Shown: positions 1-9,164, counted from the first letter of the stretch. The stretch is DNA of 64,000 bases from Acidiphilium sp. 37-60-79 (GCA_002279355.1 NCBV01000002.1:1-64000), one strand, 5' to 3'. Made by a program: numbers and translations. The notes: generated by a model from the sequence alone, not told the origin.

Positions 1-94
1 CCACCACTCCGATTCAACCCAGGTTGAGCGACAACCAAACGTTGAAAATCTAGCCTTCTCTCCGGTCCATAGGAAATCCAACTGCCGGATTTAG

Positions 95-340
95 GATCAC
101 CGTTCCCATAAGGGGTTAAACAATCGGGCCGAGGCCTCGCATCGGCACACCAGACGCCGAGAAAAGATCATGGCGCGGCTCAAATCACCGGGCCATGCCC
201 AGAGATTCCTCTCCGCCCATGACCAGATCGCCACCATTTTCCGCCCCAAACGCCACCGCCTCTCCGCCCGATCCTACCGCCACGCCAGAGCAGACGCATT
301 CTCACTCTGGGACGATTATGTTGCAGAACTCGCCGCTTGA
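95..340 (+). pseudogene. IS6-family transposase remnant (C-terminal end)
   Basis: An open frame runs from just after an in-frame TAG (92-94) to a TGA at 338-340. It encodes about 81 residues with the order GLNNRAEASH, then TRRREKIM, then SPGHAQRFLSAHDQI, then a short basic tail. I recognise this as the C-terminal end of IS6/IS26-type DDE transposases, downstream of the last catalytic Glu region. An ATG at 170 lies in frame but in the middle of the conserved block, so it is not a real start. The catalytic core is absent, and the sequence left of 95 is not in frame. This is a dead fragment at the window edge. No terminal inverted repeat could be confirmed. Confidence 0.75.
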
Positions 341-460
341 GCGACAGCAAGACTGAACCATCCGCGCATCAAATCAATAACTTGGCAGTGCGTTGCCGAG
401 ACTTAAACGGAAAAGCTTCGTTGACGCTCTCTATCCCATGAAGAAGTTTAAAACCGTTTG

Positions 461-492
461 AAAAACCGTTTTAGTTTCAGGAATTCAAACGG
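461..492 (-). terminator. Possible intrinsic terminator of tRNA-Thr
   Basis: On the minus strand, about 28 nt after the tRNA 3' end, CCGTTT (492-487) pairs with AAACGG (471-466) across a 15-nt loop and is followed by five T (465-461). The stem is short and the loop large, so this is only a candidate. A second CCGTTT at 454-459 offers an alternative pairing. Confidence 0.4.
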
Positions 493-519
493 CTTTTCCC
501 CATAAGTCATTGAAAATAT

Positions 520-594
<75 letters not shown>

Positions 595-644
595 TTGGCG
601 CAACGCTATAGCGGTGGTGCTGCGGTCTCGCAAGGCGGGGTGGA

Positions 645-1880
645 TTAGGCGGCGACGATGCCGCTTTCGCCGGAGAGAATATGCCGGAGCGCTACGATCA
701 GATCATCCATCATAGCTTCGGTATGTTTGGGGCCAGGGGTGAAGCGGAGCCGTTCAGTGCCTGCGGGGACGGTGGGGTAGTTGATTGGGGTTGCATACAT
801 GCCGAATTCGCGGATCAGTCGCATCGACACGGCGGTAGCGCGCGCGGCGTTGCCGATCATCAGGGGGACGATATGGCTTTCGCTGTGCAAGCGGGGTAGG
901 TCAGCTTCGTCGAATTTGGCTTTGAGTAAGGCTGCGCGGTCGAACAGGCAGGCGCGGCGTGCGTCATCCACTTTTAGCCGACGGATTGAGGCGAGCGCGG
1001 CAGCGACGGTGGGTGGGGGCAGGGCGGTGGTGAAAATAAAGCCCGCAGCCGTCGAGCGGATGTAATCGATCACGCTGGCATCGCCAGCAACATAGCCACC
1101 ATGGCAACCATAGGCTTTCGCTAGCGTGCCTTCGATAATGGTCAGACGATGGGCAACCCCGTCGCGCTCAGAGACGCCGCCGCCATGCGGGCCATACATG
1201 CCAACGGCATGAACCTCATCGAGATAGGTGATCGCGTTATATTTGTCGGCCAGATCGCAGATTGCGGCGATCGGCGCGATGTCGCCATCCATTGAATAGA
1301 CGCTCTCAAACGCGATCATTTTCGGCGCATCTTCAGGGGCCGCCGCGAGTTGTTGTTCGAGATCCGCCAGATCATTATGGGCAAAGACGTGAACTTTGGC
1401 CGAGCGACCGCCTTTGATGCCCACGATCATCGAATTATGGTTTTGCGCATCGGAAAACACATGCCAGTCGGGCAGGGAGTTCAGAACGGCGCTCAATGTT
1501 GCCTGGTTCGAGACGTAGCCAGAGGTGAATAGCAGGGCCGCATCCTTGCCGTGCAACCCGGCCAACTCGGCTTCGAGGGCAACATGGATGGGCGACGAAC
1601 CAGCGATATTGCGGGTGCCGCCGGCGCCAGCGCCCATGGTGCGTGCCGCCTCGATTGACGCCTCAATCACCTCGGGGTCAGTGCCCATGGCTAAATAATC
1701 ATTGGAGGACCAAACCAGGATATCCTCAACCTTACCGTCCATGGTGACGCGGTAATAGGGGAACCGGTCGGCCAGCTTTTCCAACGCCACGAAGCGGCGA
1801 TAGCGACCGGCGGCTTTGATTTCGGACAGAGCGCTATCGCATTGGGCGATAAATTTATGAGTCCGGTTATTGGTTTGCAT
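645..1880 (-). CDS. hemA: 5-aminolevulinate synthase
   Basis: This 411-residue PLP enzyme condenses glycine with succinyl-CoA to 5-aminolevulinate, the first committed step of haem synthesis by the C4 (Shemin) route used by Alphaproteobacteria. The length matches the family (about 400-410). It has the fold-type I alpha-oxoamine synthase signatures: SSNDYLAMG near residues 58-66, [12 protein letters not shown] near 83-94, [10 protein letters not shown] near 221-230, and the PLP lysine at about position 255 in [12 protein letters not shown]. The ATG at 1880 fits the usual short N-terminus. The thyX stop lies 136 bp upstream on the same strand, so the gene may have its own promoter in that gap. 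The cytoplasmic product feeds porphyrins for cytochromes. Confidence 0.95.
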   Translation of the reverse strand: MQTNNRTHKFIAQCDSALSEIKAAGRYRRFVALEKLADRFPYYRVTMDGKVEDILVWSSNDYLAMGTDPEVIEASIEAARTMGAGAGGTRNIAGSSPIHVALEAELAGLHGKDAALLFTSGYVSNQATLSAVLNSLPDWHVFSDAQNHNSMIVGIKGGRSAKVHVFAHNDLADLEQQLAAAPEDAPKMIAFESVYSMDGDIAPIAAICDLADKYNAITYLDEVHAVGMYGPHGGGVSERDGVAHRLTIIEGTLAKAYGCHGGYVAGDASVIDYIRSTAAGFIFTTALPPPTVAAALASIRRLKVDDARRACLFDRAALLKAKFDEADLPRLHSESHIVPLMIGNAARATAVSMRLIREFGMYATPINYPTVPAGTERLRFTPGPKHTEAMMDDLIVALRHILSGESGIVAA

Positions 1881-2016
1881 CTACTTATTCCTGGTTTCCA
1901 CTGAATGTGCCCACCGTTCTGCACGGCCTGCAACCCCATAACGGGAAGCCGAGCCATGCAGATGCATGTCGATTTTCGATATATTCCAATTTTTCAGCTT
2001 TTTGCCAGACATATTT

Positions 2017-2955
2017 TCAGCCAGGTGGAAGTCGGCCCAAAACCGCCATGAATTCGGTCCATTCGCGCTTGGAGAGGCCTGATTCCGCTTGCGTGACCGC
2101 CTCACCGGCGAGCATCAGGCGGAGCACGACCAGCATCTGAGCGGAAAAACTTACTGCCCCGAGGCGATAATCCTCAAATGCGGCAGCGCTTAGAGGCACC
2201 CAGGCGCGCACCATGTCCAGCATCGCGTCGGCATAGACGCGAATTTCATGCTGCGCGTGCGGGTCAGCGCGCAGAGAGAGAAAATGAAACAGATTATGGA
2301 GATTAATTTTCCAATACCATTGAGTGTAGTAATTCAGTGTCAGGTTCATCCGCGCCAGTTCGCGCGCCAAACCCTGTCGACCGTTGGTCGGCTCGGTGTC
2401 GGTTTCATTCAGCATATACTCATAGTGGGTATAATTCCGTTCGGCGTCGTCGCGTAGGAGTGCCAGCACGGTCTGTGCTTCATCACCTTCAAGCACCGTG
2501 CCGCGCCCTTGCCGGTTATTGACCGATTGCGCGGCGAGTTGGTCGGGGGCAGGGATATAAAATTCACGATCCATCACTGAATAGCGCGCGGAATATTCGT
2601 TCACGCTTGCCGTTCGGTGGCGAATCCATTGGCGGGCTACGAATATCGGCAATTTCACATGAAATTTGATTTCGCACATCTCGAAAGGCGTGGAGTGGCG
2701 GTGGCGCATCAAATAGCGGATCAGCCCTGCATCTTCCGAGATTTTGCGGGTGCCGCGGCCATAGGAGACGCGTGCGGCCTGCACGACGGCGGAATCATCG
2801 CCCATATAATCGATCACCCGCACAAACCCATGATCAAGCACCGGAACGGGCTGGTATAGCATGGCTTCCAAGGCCGGCACCGTGGCACGGCGGGTTGGTT
2901 CAGATTGGGCGCGCGCGGCTTCCAGCGCCGCGTGGTCGGTTTCGGTCAATATCAT
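2017..2955 (-). CDS. thyX: FAD-dependent thymidylate synthase ThyX
   Basis: This enzyme makes dTMP from dUMP with methylene-tetrahydrofolate, NAD(P)H and FAD. The ThyX signature [11 protein letters not shown] (the RHRx7S motif) sits at residues 112-122 and is followed by SARYS; further conserved blocks are QWIRHR and [14 protein letters not shown]-like sequence near the C-terminus. The frame stays open upstream to 3156, but I choose the ATG at 2955. It begins a normal 312-residue protein, has a purine-rich AAAGGGA element about 7 nt upstream, and avoids overlap with the tmRNA gene that occupies the DNA from about 3015. No thyA is in the window. The gene diverges from ssrA. Confidence 0.93.
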   Translation of the reverse strand: MILTETDHAALEAARAQSEPTRRATVPALEAMLYQPVPVLDHGFVRVIDYMGDDSAVVQAARVSYGRGTRKISEDAGLIRYLMRHRHSTPFEMCEIKFHVKLPIFVARQWIRHRTASVNEYSARYSVMDREFYIPAPDQLAAQSVNNRQGRGTVLEGDEAQTVLALLRDDAERNYTHYEYMLNETDTEPTNGRQGLARELARMNLTLNYYTQWYWKINLHNLFHFLSLRADPHAQHEIRVYADAMLDMVRAWVPLSAAAFEDYRLGAVSFSAQMLVVLRLMLAGEAVTQAESGLSKREWTEFMAVLGRLPPG

Positions 2956-3014
2956 GTCAGGTCCCTTTCGCAGGCGCTCGCAATACCCTATATACCCTCC
3001 TGTCGGGCAACCGA

Positions 3015-3290
3015 CTATGGCGATAAACGGTGCGTGGAATAAGCGTAGTGGACCCGGGGGCAGTACCCGGCGCCTCCACCATTTCTCTCCGCGAATTTCT
3101 CTCGTTCGCGGATTAATGGGGGCGAAACAGGCTCGACACGCGCGGTAAAGACCCATCTTTCGCTCGGCATTGTACCGCCGTTATCGGGCTATATCACAAG
3201 TGCCAACGATAACTTCGAGGCATTCGCTATCGCTGCATAAGCGATAAGCGCGGTTGGGGGGGCACCGGGCAACAGAAGCCCCCCGCTTCG
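3015..3290 (+). ncRNA. ssrA: Two-piece (circularly permuted) tmRNA
   Basis: Two pieces in permuted order can be read. The acceptor piece (about 3015-3081) ends in the T arm and CGCCTCC-A-CCA (CCA at 3079-3081). After a spacer of about 36 nt, the coding piece begins GGGGGCG at 3118. GGGGGCG and CGCCTCC form a 7-bp acceptor stem with a G3-U pair, the alanine identity element. CGATAA (3021-3026) pairs with TTATCG (3181-3186), and CGGTGC (3028-3033) pairs with GTACCG (3172-3177), giving the P2 helix that joins the pieces. The tag frame 3202-3240 encodes ANDNFEAFAIAA followed by TAA, very close to known alphaproteobacterial tags. A G-run/C-run pseudoknot region follows (about 3246-3288). The RNA rescues stalled ribosomes together with SmpB. 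Outer ends are approximate. Confidence 0.93.
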
Positions 3291-3351
3291 CGCCAGACCT
3301 GCTCATCGTGAAGAATCTAGGCGGTCGGGTCGGTTGTTGATATGAAGAGCC

Positions 3352-5301
3352 ATGCTTGACAGTATTTCCCTCGATCATGCCGATCTCGACACCGTCATCG
3401 CAGCAGCGTCGGCGCGCTTGCGTGCCGAACAGCGCGACAATGGACATTATGTCTATGAGTTGGAGGCGGATGCGACGATTCCCGCCGAATATGTGTTGCT
3501 TGAACATTTTCTGGATCGTATCGATCCTGCGCTGCAAGCCAAACTCGGCGTGTATTTGCGGGCGATTCAGGGTGATTCGCCGCAAAATCCCGGTGGTTGG
3601 CCGCTCTTTCACGATGGCGCGATGGACTTATCTGCGAGTGTCAAAGCCTATTTTGCCCTGAAGGCGCTTGGCGATGATCCGCAGGCGCCGCATATGCAGC
3701 GCGCACGGGCGGCGATACTCGCACGCGGCGGGGCGGCGCGGACCAATGTGTTCACTCGGATCCAACTCGCCTTGTTCGGTGCGGCGCCGTGGCACGCCTG
3801 CCCGATGATGCCAGTGGAAATTATGTTGCTGCCGGGCTGGTTTCCAGTTTCGATGGACAAGATTAGCTATTGGTCGCGCACGGTGATTGCCCCGCTTTTG
3901 GTGCTGATGAGCAAGCGGCCGGTGGCGGCTAATCCGCGTCAAATCCGCATTGATGAGTTATTCGTGACCCCGCCGGATCAGGTGCGTGATTACATCCGTG
4001 GTCCCTATAAATCGGCGTGGGGTTCCGTGTTCAAAGCGATCGACGTGGTGCTGCGCCCGGCGGATCGGCTGTTTCCAGCGCGCACCCGCGCGCGGGCGAT
4101 CCAGGCAGCGCTCGATTTCATCACGCCGCGGTTGAATGGCGATGATGGGCTTGGCGGCATTTATCCGGCGATGGCCAACACGGTGATGATGTATCACACG
4201 CTTGGCTATGCCCCCGATCACCCAGATTATCAGACCGCCTGGCAGTCGGTGCGCAAACTGATCACCGATGCGTCCGCCCGGATCGAGGGGGGGATCTATG
4301 TGCAACCGTGCCTCTCACCAGTTTGGGATACCGGTTTGGCCGCCCATGCGCTCGCGGAGGCCGAGGGTGATCAGAGTCCGGCTGTGGCGGCAGCGTGTAA
4401 TTGGTTGATTCCGCGACAAATTCTCGACGTGAAGGGTGATTGGGCGATCCGCAAGCCCCATGCTCCGCCGGGCGGCTGGGCGTTTCAATATAATAACGCC
4501 TACTATCCGGACGTTGATGATACCGCCGTGGTGGGCATGATTTTGCACCGCACGGGCGACCCTGCCCATGAGGCGGCGATTGAACGGGCGCGGCTTTGGA
4601 TTCTGGGCATGCAAAGCCGCTCGGGCGGCTGGGGTGCGTTCGATTCGGATAATGAATTTCATTATCTGAACCATATCCCCTTCGCGGATCACGGCGCGTT
4701 GCTCGATCCACCAACGGAGGATGTAACGGCGCGTTGTGTTGCATTCTTGGCCCAACTTGGCCATCCGCAGGACCGCCCGGCGATTGAGCGGGGTGTCGCG
4801 TTTTTGCGCGAAACCCAAAAGCCTGACGGGTCGTGGTTTGGGCGCTGGGGCACCAATTATATTTATGGCACGTGGTCTTGCCTCTGCGCATTGCATGCGG
4901 CTGGCGTTGATCACGGCGATCATATGATCGTTCGTGCTGTGCACTGGTTGCTGAATCGGCAACGTGAGGATGGTGGCTGGGGTGAGGATTGCGAGAGTTA
5001 TGCCTATGCAGAACCGGGGCGCTATCATGAAAGTCTGCCCTCACAAACAGCGTGGGCGTTGCTGGGGCTGATGGCTGTCGGCGAGACTGACCACCCGGCA
5101 GTGGCGCGTGGCATGGCCTATTTGCAAGCGAGCCAGGGGGAGGATGGTTCATGGCGCGAGCAGGCTTACAACGCGGTTGGGTTCCCGCGGGTATTTTATC
5201 TGCGCTATCATGGGTATCCGCGCTTTTTTCCGCTGCTCGCCTTGGCACGGTTTCGCAATCTCACCCGGAGCAATGATCGGATCGTGCCGTATGGTTTCTA
5301 G
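3352..5301 (+). CDS. shc: Squalene-hopene cyclase
   Basis: This 649-residue enzyme cyclises squalene to hopene/diplopterol, the core step of hopanoid synthesis, as a monotopic membrane enzyme. The catalytic acid motif DVDDTA (DXDD) is at residues 387-392. Several QW repeats are visible: GGWAFQYNN, SGGWGAFDSDN, DGSWFGRWG, DGGWGEDCESY, and the C-terminal GSWREQAYNAVGFPRVFYL region with YHGYPRFFPLLAL. Length and motif order are normal for SHC. A short ATG (3342) just upstream is out of frame. The gene is immediately followed by, and overlaps, a fatty-acid-hydroxylase-family gene, suggesting translational coupling. HpnN, the hopanoid exporter, is about 22 kb away rather than in the same operon. 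Confidence 0.96.
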   Translation: MLDSISLDHADLDTVIAAASARLRAEQRDNGHYVYELEADATIPAEYVLLEHFLDRIDPALQAKLGVYLRAIQGDSPQNPGGWPLFHDGAMDLSASVKAYFALKALGDDPQAPHMQRARAAILARGGAARTNVFTRIQLALFGAAPWHACPMMPVEIMLLPGWFPVSMDKISYWSRTVIAPLLVLMSKRPVAANPRQIRIDELFVTPPDQVRDYIRGPYKSAWGSVFKAIDVVLRPADRLFPARTRARAIQAALDFITPRLNGDDGLGGIYPAMANTVMMYHTLGYAPDHPDYQTAWQSVRKLITDASARIEGGIYVQPCLSPVWDTGLAAHALAEAEGDQSPAVAAACNWLIPRQILDVKGDWAIRKPHAPPGGWAFQYNNAYYPDVDDTAVVGMILHRTGDPAHEAAIERARLWILGMQSRSGGWGAFDSDNEFHYLNHIPFADHGALLDPPTEDVTARCVAFLAQLGHPQDRPAIERGVAFLRETQKPDGSWFGRWGTNYIYGTWSCLCALHAAGVDHGDHMIVRAVHWLLNRQREDGGWGEDCESYAYAEPGRYHESLPSQTAWALLGLMAVGETDHPAVARGMAYLQASQGEDGSWREQAYNAVGFPRVFYLRYHGYPRFFPLLALARFRNLTRSNDRIVPYGF

Positions 5302-5932
5302 CGCCATCATGCGCGGAAGCTTTGGTGGATTGCTGATTGAGTTTTTGCGCCATGGCAGCAATGCGGCGCTAGGATTGGGGATTGTGCTGTGGCTGATCGT
5401 CGCGGCAATTGGCGCCGTCACGATCAATCCGCTCCTGGTAGTGGCCGGGGCATTGATGTTTTTTTTCAGTGAATATGGTTTTCATCGCTTTGCGTTTCAT
5501 GCGCGGCCGGTGCGCCGCGTGCCGTTCGTTCTGAAATTACAGCGCCGGTTGCATTTTGATCATCATGAAACGCCAGAACGGCTCGATTTATTATTTTTGC
5601 CGTGGTGGTTTTTGGCTCCCATGCTCGCCATCACCGCCGGCGCGATCGCGTTGATCTGGCCAAATATCTCGGCGATCAGCGCGCTGATCGCAGGTTCAGC
5701 CTTGGCAATTCTTTATTATGAGTGGGTGCATTTTCTGGCGCATATCCCGTATCGGCCGCGCACGGGATATGGGCGTTGGATCAAAAAATATCATCTGCGC
5801 CACCATTTCAAAAATGAACAAGTTTGGTTCGGCGTAACCAATCCGAGCTTTGATAGGCTGCTCGGCACCTGCCCGAACCCGGAGACAGTGCCGCGCAGCG
5901 CGCAGGTGCGCCATTTGCATCCCGACGATTAG
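5291..5932 (+). CDS. Fatty acid hydroxylase / sterol desaturase family membrane protein
   Basis: A 213-residue integral membrane protein of the di-iron fatty acid hydroxylase superfamily. Histidine clusters in order are FHRFAFH (about residues 61-67), HFDHHE (about 83-88), HFLAH (about 143-147) and HLRHH (about 166-170). They lie between hydrophobic helices at about 16-58 and 100-140, as expected for a membrane di-iron site. The ATG at 5291 overlaps the shc stop by 11 nt; a second in-frame ATG at 5309 is equally possible. Coupling to shc suggests a lipid substrate, perhaps a hopanoid or a fatty acyl/sphingolipid chain, but the reaction cannot be read from the sequence. Family assignment is firm, substrate unknown. 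Confidence 0.85.
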   Translation: MVSSAIMRGSFGGLLIEFLRHGSNAALGLGIVLWLIVAAIGAVTINPLLVVAGALMFFFSEYGFHRFAFHARPVRRVPFVLKLQRRLHFDHHETPERLDLLFLPWWFLAPMLAITAGAIALIWPNISAISALIAGSALAILYYEWVHFLAHIPYRPRTGYGRWIKKYHLRHHFKNEQVWFGVTNPSFDRLLGTCPNPETVPRSAQVRHLHPDD

Positions 5933-5990
5933 GGCCGGTTGCAAAATCTCTCGTTTGCGCCATGTTTAACGCAAAGCAATGGAGGGTACG

Positions 5991-6758
5991 ATGAGTTTTG
6001 AAATGATCACTACTGAAACCCATGGCCGCGTAGGGTTGATCCGGTTGAACCGGCCGAAAGCGCTCAATGCGCTCTGTGATCAGCTTATGACGGAGCTGGG
6101 TGTCGCCCTGCGCGGCTTTGATGCGGATGAAGCGATTGGCGCCATGATCATTACGGGTAGTGAGAAGGCGTTTGCCGCAGGCGCGGACATTAAGGAGATG
6201 CAGAATCGCACCCATCCGGAGACGGCGCTTGATGATTTCATCGGCAAAACCTGGGAGACGGTGACGAGCATCACCAAGCCAGTGATTGCCGCCGTTGCCG
6301 GTTTTGCGTTGGGCGGCGGCTGCGAGCTGGCAATGATGTGTGACATGATTCTCGCGGCCGATACCGCCAAATTTGGCCAACCCGAGATCAAGCTCGGGGT
6401 CATTCCCGGTGCGGGCGGAACCCAGCGTTTGACCCGCGCGATTGGTAAATCCAAAGCAATGGAGATGATCCTCACGGGGCGGATGATGGATGCGGTGGAG
6501 GCTGAGCGGGCCAATCTGGTTGCCCGCGTGGTGCCCGCTGATGCCTTGATCGCTGAGGCGATCAAGGTGGGCGAGACGATTGCTTCGCTTTCGCCGGTTG
6601 CGAATGCGCTGGCCAAGCGGGCGGTTAACCGGGCGTTTGAGTCCTCGTTGGCCGAGGGCGTGCTGTATGAGCGGGCGACATTTCTCTCCTTGTTTGGCAC
6701 GGCGGGTCAGCGCGAGGGGATGACGGCGTTTGTTGAGAAGCGGGCCCCAAAATTCTGA
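5991..6758 (+). CDS. Enoyl-CoA hydratase (crotonase family)
   Basis: A 255-residue crotonase-fold protein that hydrates trans-2-enoyl-CoA in beta-oxidation or related acyl-CoA degradation. The oxyanion-hole segment [11 protein letters not shown] is present. Both catalytic glutamates of hydratases are present, in [11 protein letters not shown] and in [17 protein letters not shown]. The start is set at 5991 because GGAGGG lies 4-9 nt upstream of it; the in-frame ATG at 5979 overlaps that ribosome binding site. It stands alone between the hydroxylase gene and nrdB, on the same strand. The exact substrate chain length cannot be told. Confidence 0.93.
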   Translation: MSFEMITTETHGRVGLIRLNRPKALNALCDQLMTELGVALRGFDADEAIGAMIITGSEKAFAAGADIKEMQNRTHPETALDDFIGKTWETVTSITKPVIAAVAGFALGGGCELAMMCDMILAADTAKFGQPEIKLGVIPGAGGTQRLTRAIGKSKAMEMILTGRMMDAVEAERANLVARVVPADALIAEAIKVGETIASLSPVANALAKRAVNRAFESSLAEGVLYERATFLSLFGTAGQREGMTAFVEKRAPKF

Positions 6759-6795
6759 GATGATTCGGCCTGAGAGCCTTGCGACTCTGCCAGAT

Positions 6796-6842
6796 CTTCA
6801 ATATGTTGCGTGAGTTCCTTCGTTGACCACTAGATATAGAGG
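6796..6842 (+). promoter_or_regulatory. Tandem NrdR-like boxes upstream of nrdB
   Basis: Two 16-bp imperfect palindromes lie at 6796-6811 (CTTCAATATGTTGCGT) and 6827-6842 (CCACTAGATATAGAGG). Against my recollection of the NrdR consensus (ACACwATATATwGTGT type) they match at about 11 and 12 of 16 positions, and their centres are 31 bp apart, the usual three-helical-turn spacing of NrdR box pairs. The second box ends only 9 bp before the nrdB ATG, closer than usual, so either the start codon is further downstream or binding blocks initiation directly. Confidence 0.55.
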
Positions 6843-6851
6843 CTTTTCTGT

Positions 6852-7904
6852 ATGACTGCGCCCGTTAAAGCGATCGATACCAGCCCGGATCAGCACCCGG
6901 TGCGCTTTGATCTGCTCACCGAAAACCCGGTCTATAAGCCGTTCCGCTATCCATGGGCTTACGAGGCTTGGTTGACCCAGCAGCGCGTGCATTGGCTACC
7001 GGAAGAAGTGCCACTGGCCGATGATGTGAAGGATTGGCACAAAAATTTGACCGTCGGAGAGCGTAATTTGCTCACCCAGATTTTTCGCTTTTTCACCCAG
7101 GCGGATGTTGAGGTGAATAATTGCTACATGAAGCATTATAGTCAGGTGTTCAAACCCACCGAAGTGCTGATGATGCTTTCGGCGTTTTCGAATATTGAGA
7201 CGGTACATATCGCGGCTTACTCGCATCTGCTGGATACTGTAGGGATGCCTGAACTCGAATATTCGGCCTTCATGAAATATAAAGAGATGAAGGATAAATA
7301 CGATTACATGCATGGCTTCAGCGTGGACAGCAAGCATGAGATCGCGAAAACCCTGGCAGCGTTTGGTGGATTTACCGAGGGGCTCCAGCTTTTTGCCTCA
7401 TTCGCCATTTTGCTGAATTTCCCGCGCTTTAACAAAATGAAGGGCATGGGCCAAATTATTTCGTGGTCCGTGCGCGATGAGAGTCTGCATTGCATTTCGA
7501 TTATCCGGCTATTCCGCACGTTCATTTCAGAAAATCCAGAAATCTGGACCGATGAGCTTAAGCATGAGCTTTATGTATCGTGCGCCACAATCGTTGATCA
7601 TGAGGATGCGTTCATTGATCTGGCGTTCGAGTTTGGCGCGGTTGAGGGACTAACGGCGGCGGAGGTGAAAGCCTATATCCGCTTTATCGCCGACCGGCGG
7701 TTGATGCAGCTTGGCCTGAACCCGTTATTCCATGTCGAGAAAAATCCACTCCCATGGCTTGATGAAATGCTGAATGCTGTTGAGCATGCGAATTTTTTTG
7801 AGGCGCGATCCACTGAATACAGCAAATCATCTACCATCGGCGAATGGGATGATGCATGGACGTCGCTTGAGGATAAGAGCCACGGCGTCACCGCGTCCGC
7901 TTGA
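6852..7904 (+). CDS. nrdB: Ribonucleoside-diphosphate reductase beta subunit (class I)
   Basis: The 350-residue R2 subunit carries the di-iron/tyrosyl-radical cofactor that, with NrdA, reduces ribonucleotides to deoxyribonucleotides. Ligand motifs are visible: an ExxH in NIETVHIAAYSHLLD, with the tyrosine four residues after the histidine at the place of the radical Tyr, and a second ExxH in RDESLHCISIIRLF. The N-terminal LTENPVYKPFRYPWA is typical of alphaproteobacterial NrdB. The ATG at 6852 has an AGAGG element 9 nt upstream. No nrdA is in the window, so the subunits are encoded apart. Tandem NrdR-like boxes precede the gene, which suggests repression when deoxynucleotides are plentiful. 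Confidence 0.94.
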   Translation: MTAPVKAIDTSPDQHPVRFDLLTENPVYKPFRYPWAYEAWLTQQRVHWLPEEVPLADDVKDWHKNLTVGERNLLTQIFRFFTQADVEVNNCYMKHYSQVFKPTEVLMMLSAFSNIETVHIAAYSHLLDTVGMPELEYSAFMKYKEMKDKYDYMHGFSVDSKHEIAKTLAAFGGFTEGLQLFASFAILLNFPRFNKMKGMGQIISWSVRDESLHCISIIRLFRTFISENPEIWTDELKHELYVSCATIVDHEDAFIDLAFEFGAVEGLTAAEVKAYIRFIADRRLMQLGLNPLFHVEKNPLPWLDEMLNAVEHANFFEARSTEYSKSSTIGEWDDAWTSLEDKSHGVTASA

Positions 7905-8005
7905 CGCCAATTGACATACGGGGCGTCGTTTTTGCGGCGACCCGAGAGGGATAGTTAGGTTTGATTCGTCGTACTGCTGCGCATCAATAGTGGTCTTCAC
8001 CATAT

Positions 8006-8482
8006 TCAAGGCTTCGATAACCAATAACGTTGAGGAGTTGCTTCTGGCTGTAGGGGCGATCTCATGAGCAGCGCGTCATCGCCGTTCGGGTAATAGCGAA
8101 GGCGTTTCCCGGTTTCGAGAAAGCCCTGCGCACGATAGAGCGCCTTGGCAGGTTCGTTGTGTGCGGCGACCTCCAAAAACAACGTCGCCGCACCGCGCAG
8201 GCGGCATTGCTCGATTAACCCTAACAAAATCGCTCGCGCATATCCTTGGCGCCGCGCAGTGGGGACAATTCCGAGGCTGATGATTTCGGCTTCATCGACT
8301 ATTACGCGTGCCAGCGCGAAGCCAATGGGCGAGTTGTTGACGGCCAGGAGGCCAAAGCCCGTTGGGGCAATCAGCAATGGTGCTAACGCTGTTTCTGGCC
8401 AGGGGTCTTCGGGGAAGCTGGTATTTTGCAGGGCGGCGAGCAGCTTCACATGAGCAAAGGATGCAGGAATAATATGCACCAT
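8006..8482 (-). CDS. rimI: Ribosomal protein S18-alanine N-acetyltransferase RimI-like
   Basis: A GNAT-fold acetyltransferase of about 158 residues. The acetyl-CoA pyrophosphate-binding loop is RRQGYARAIL, preceded by AEIISLGIVPTA (beta-4 strand). The C-terminal segment NEPAKALYRAQGFLETGKR carries the usual Asn and Tyr of RimI proteins. I set the start at 8482 (MVHIIPASF), 7 nt after the tsaB stop; the frame stays open upstream to 8548, but that part overlaps tsaB. Adjacency to tsaB is the classic tsaB-rimI pair. It converges on nrdB across about 100 bp that contain no feature I can support. Confidence 0.88.
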   Translation of the reverse strand: MVHIIPASFAHVKLLAALQNTSFPEDPWPETALAPLLIAPTGFGLLAVNNSPIGFALARVIVDEAEIISLGIVPTARRQGYARAILLGLIEQCRLRGAATLFLEVAAHNEPAKALYRAQGFLETGKRLRYYPNGDDALLMRSPLQPEATPQRYWLSKP

Positions 8483-8489
8483 TGGGGCG

Positions 8490-9164
8490 TCATACCGGCG
8501 CGGGGCGCAACCCAGCCGCGGGGAGTTTGGCTTCGGGAGGGTCCACATAAAGCGGCAATGGCGGGATTGTTACCCCACCCGCACCAAGGCGGTCGCGCAG
8601 GGCGCCGGCAATTGCGCACAGGCTGGGGACGCGCGCACTGGTGAGTAGTATGTTGGCATCACGGGCGGCAAGGCGGGCGGCAACCGTAATGGCGCGCTCA
8701 CCGGCAAGTGCGATGGGGAGCGATGGGCTCGGCAATGCGTCTTCGGCGAAACTTGCTGCAATCCCATCGCGCTCCAAAAATACTTGGCTGCGCCGGGCGG
8801 TAGCGGCAACCCACAGCGGGCGGGTCAAGTTGGGCAAATCCTGTTGGAACGATTCCGTGAGCCGGACACCATGAACTGGAATATGAGCGGTCTGGCCAAA
8901 ACCATGAGCGAGGGCGAGGGCGGCGCGGATCCCGGTGAAGCTGCCGGGGCCGACGATAACGGCAATTGCGTCGATTGTTTGCGGATCAATTGCGGCATCT
9001 CTCAGAGTTTCCGCGAGCATCAAGACCAAACGATCGGTGAGCCCTGAGCCACTTTGAGATTGCCGGTGGGCGAGGAGACTATTGCCATCGACAATCCCAA
9101 TCGATGCCTGCGCGCCCGACGCATCCAGCGCAAGAATTCGATGCGGCGGGCCTCCGGACATCAT
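8490..9164 (-). CDS. tsaB: tRNA t6A37 biosynthesis protein TsaB
   Basis: A 224-residue ASKHA-fold protein that scaffolds TsaD for threonylcarbamoylation of A37 in ANN-decoding tRNAs. The N-terminal ILALDASGAQASIGIV and the GPGSFTGIRAALALAHGF block are the TsaB signatures. The ATG shares one base with the stop of the upstream nitroreductase gene (TGATG at 9164), and a second ATG follows directly at 9161. The downstream neighbour is rimI. The four genes nfuA, RutE-like reductase, tsaB and rimI probably form one operon. Confidence 0.92.
   Translation of the reverse strand: MMSGGPPHRILALDASGAQASIGIVDGNSLLAHRQSQSGSGLTDRLVLMLAETLRDAAIDPQTIDAIAVIVGPGSFTGIRAALALAHGFGQTAHIPVHGVRLTESFQQDLPNLTRPLWVAATARRSQVFLERDGIAASFAEDALPSPSLPIALAGERAITVAARLAARDANILLTSARVPSLCAIAGALRDRLGAGGVTIPPLPLYVDPPEAKLPAAGLRPAPV

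Noticed and set aside
2956-3156. N-terminal extension of thyX by 67 codons
   Set aside because: It overlaps the tmRNA gene, is not ThyX-like, and a normal start with ribosome binding site is present at 2955.
3181-3612. 143-codon minus-strand open frame across the tmRNA coding piece and shc start
   Set aside because: Antisense shadow of ssrA and shc, with no recognisable motif.
4262-5248. 328-codon minus-strand open frame inside shc
   Set aside because: Pro/Arg/His-rich composition typical of an antisense shadow in GC-rich coding DNA; shc is certain on the other strand.
7905-8005. Terminator between convergent nrdB and rimI (GGGCGTCG...CGGCGACCC)
   Set aside because: The arms do not pair without several mismatches.
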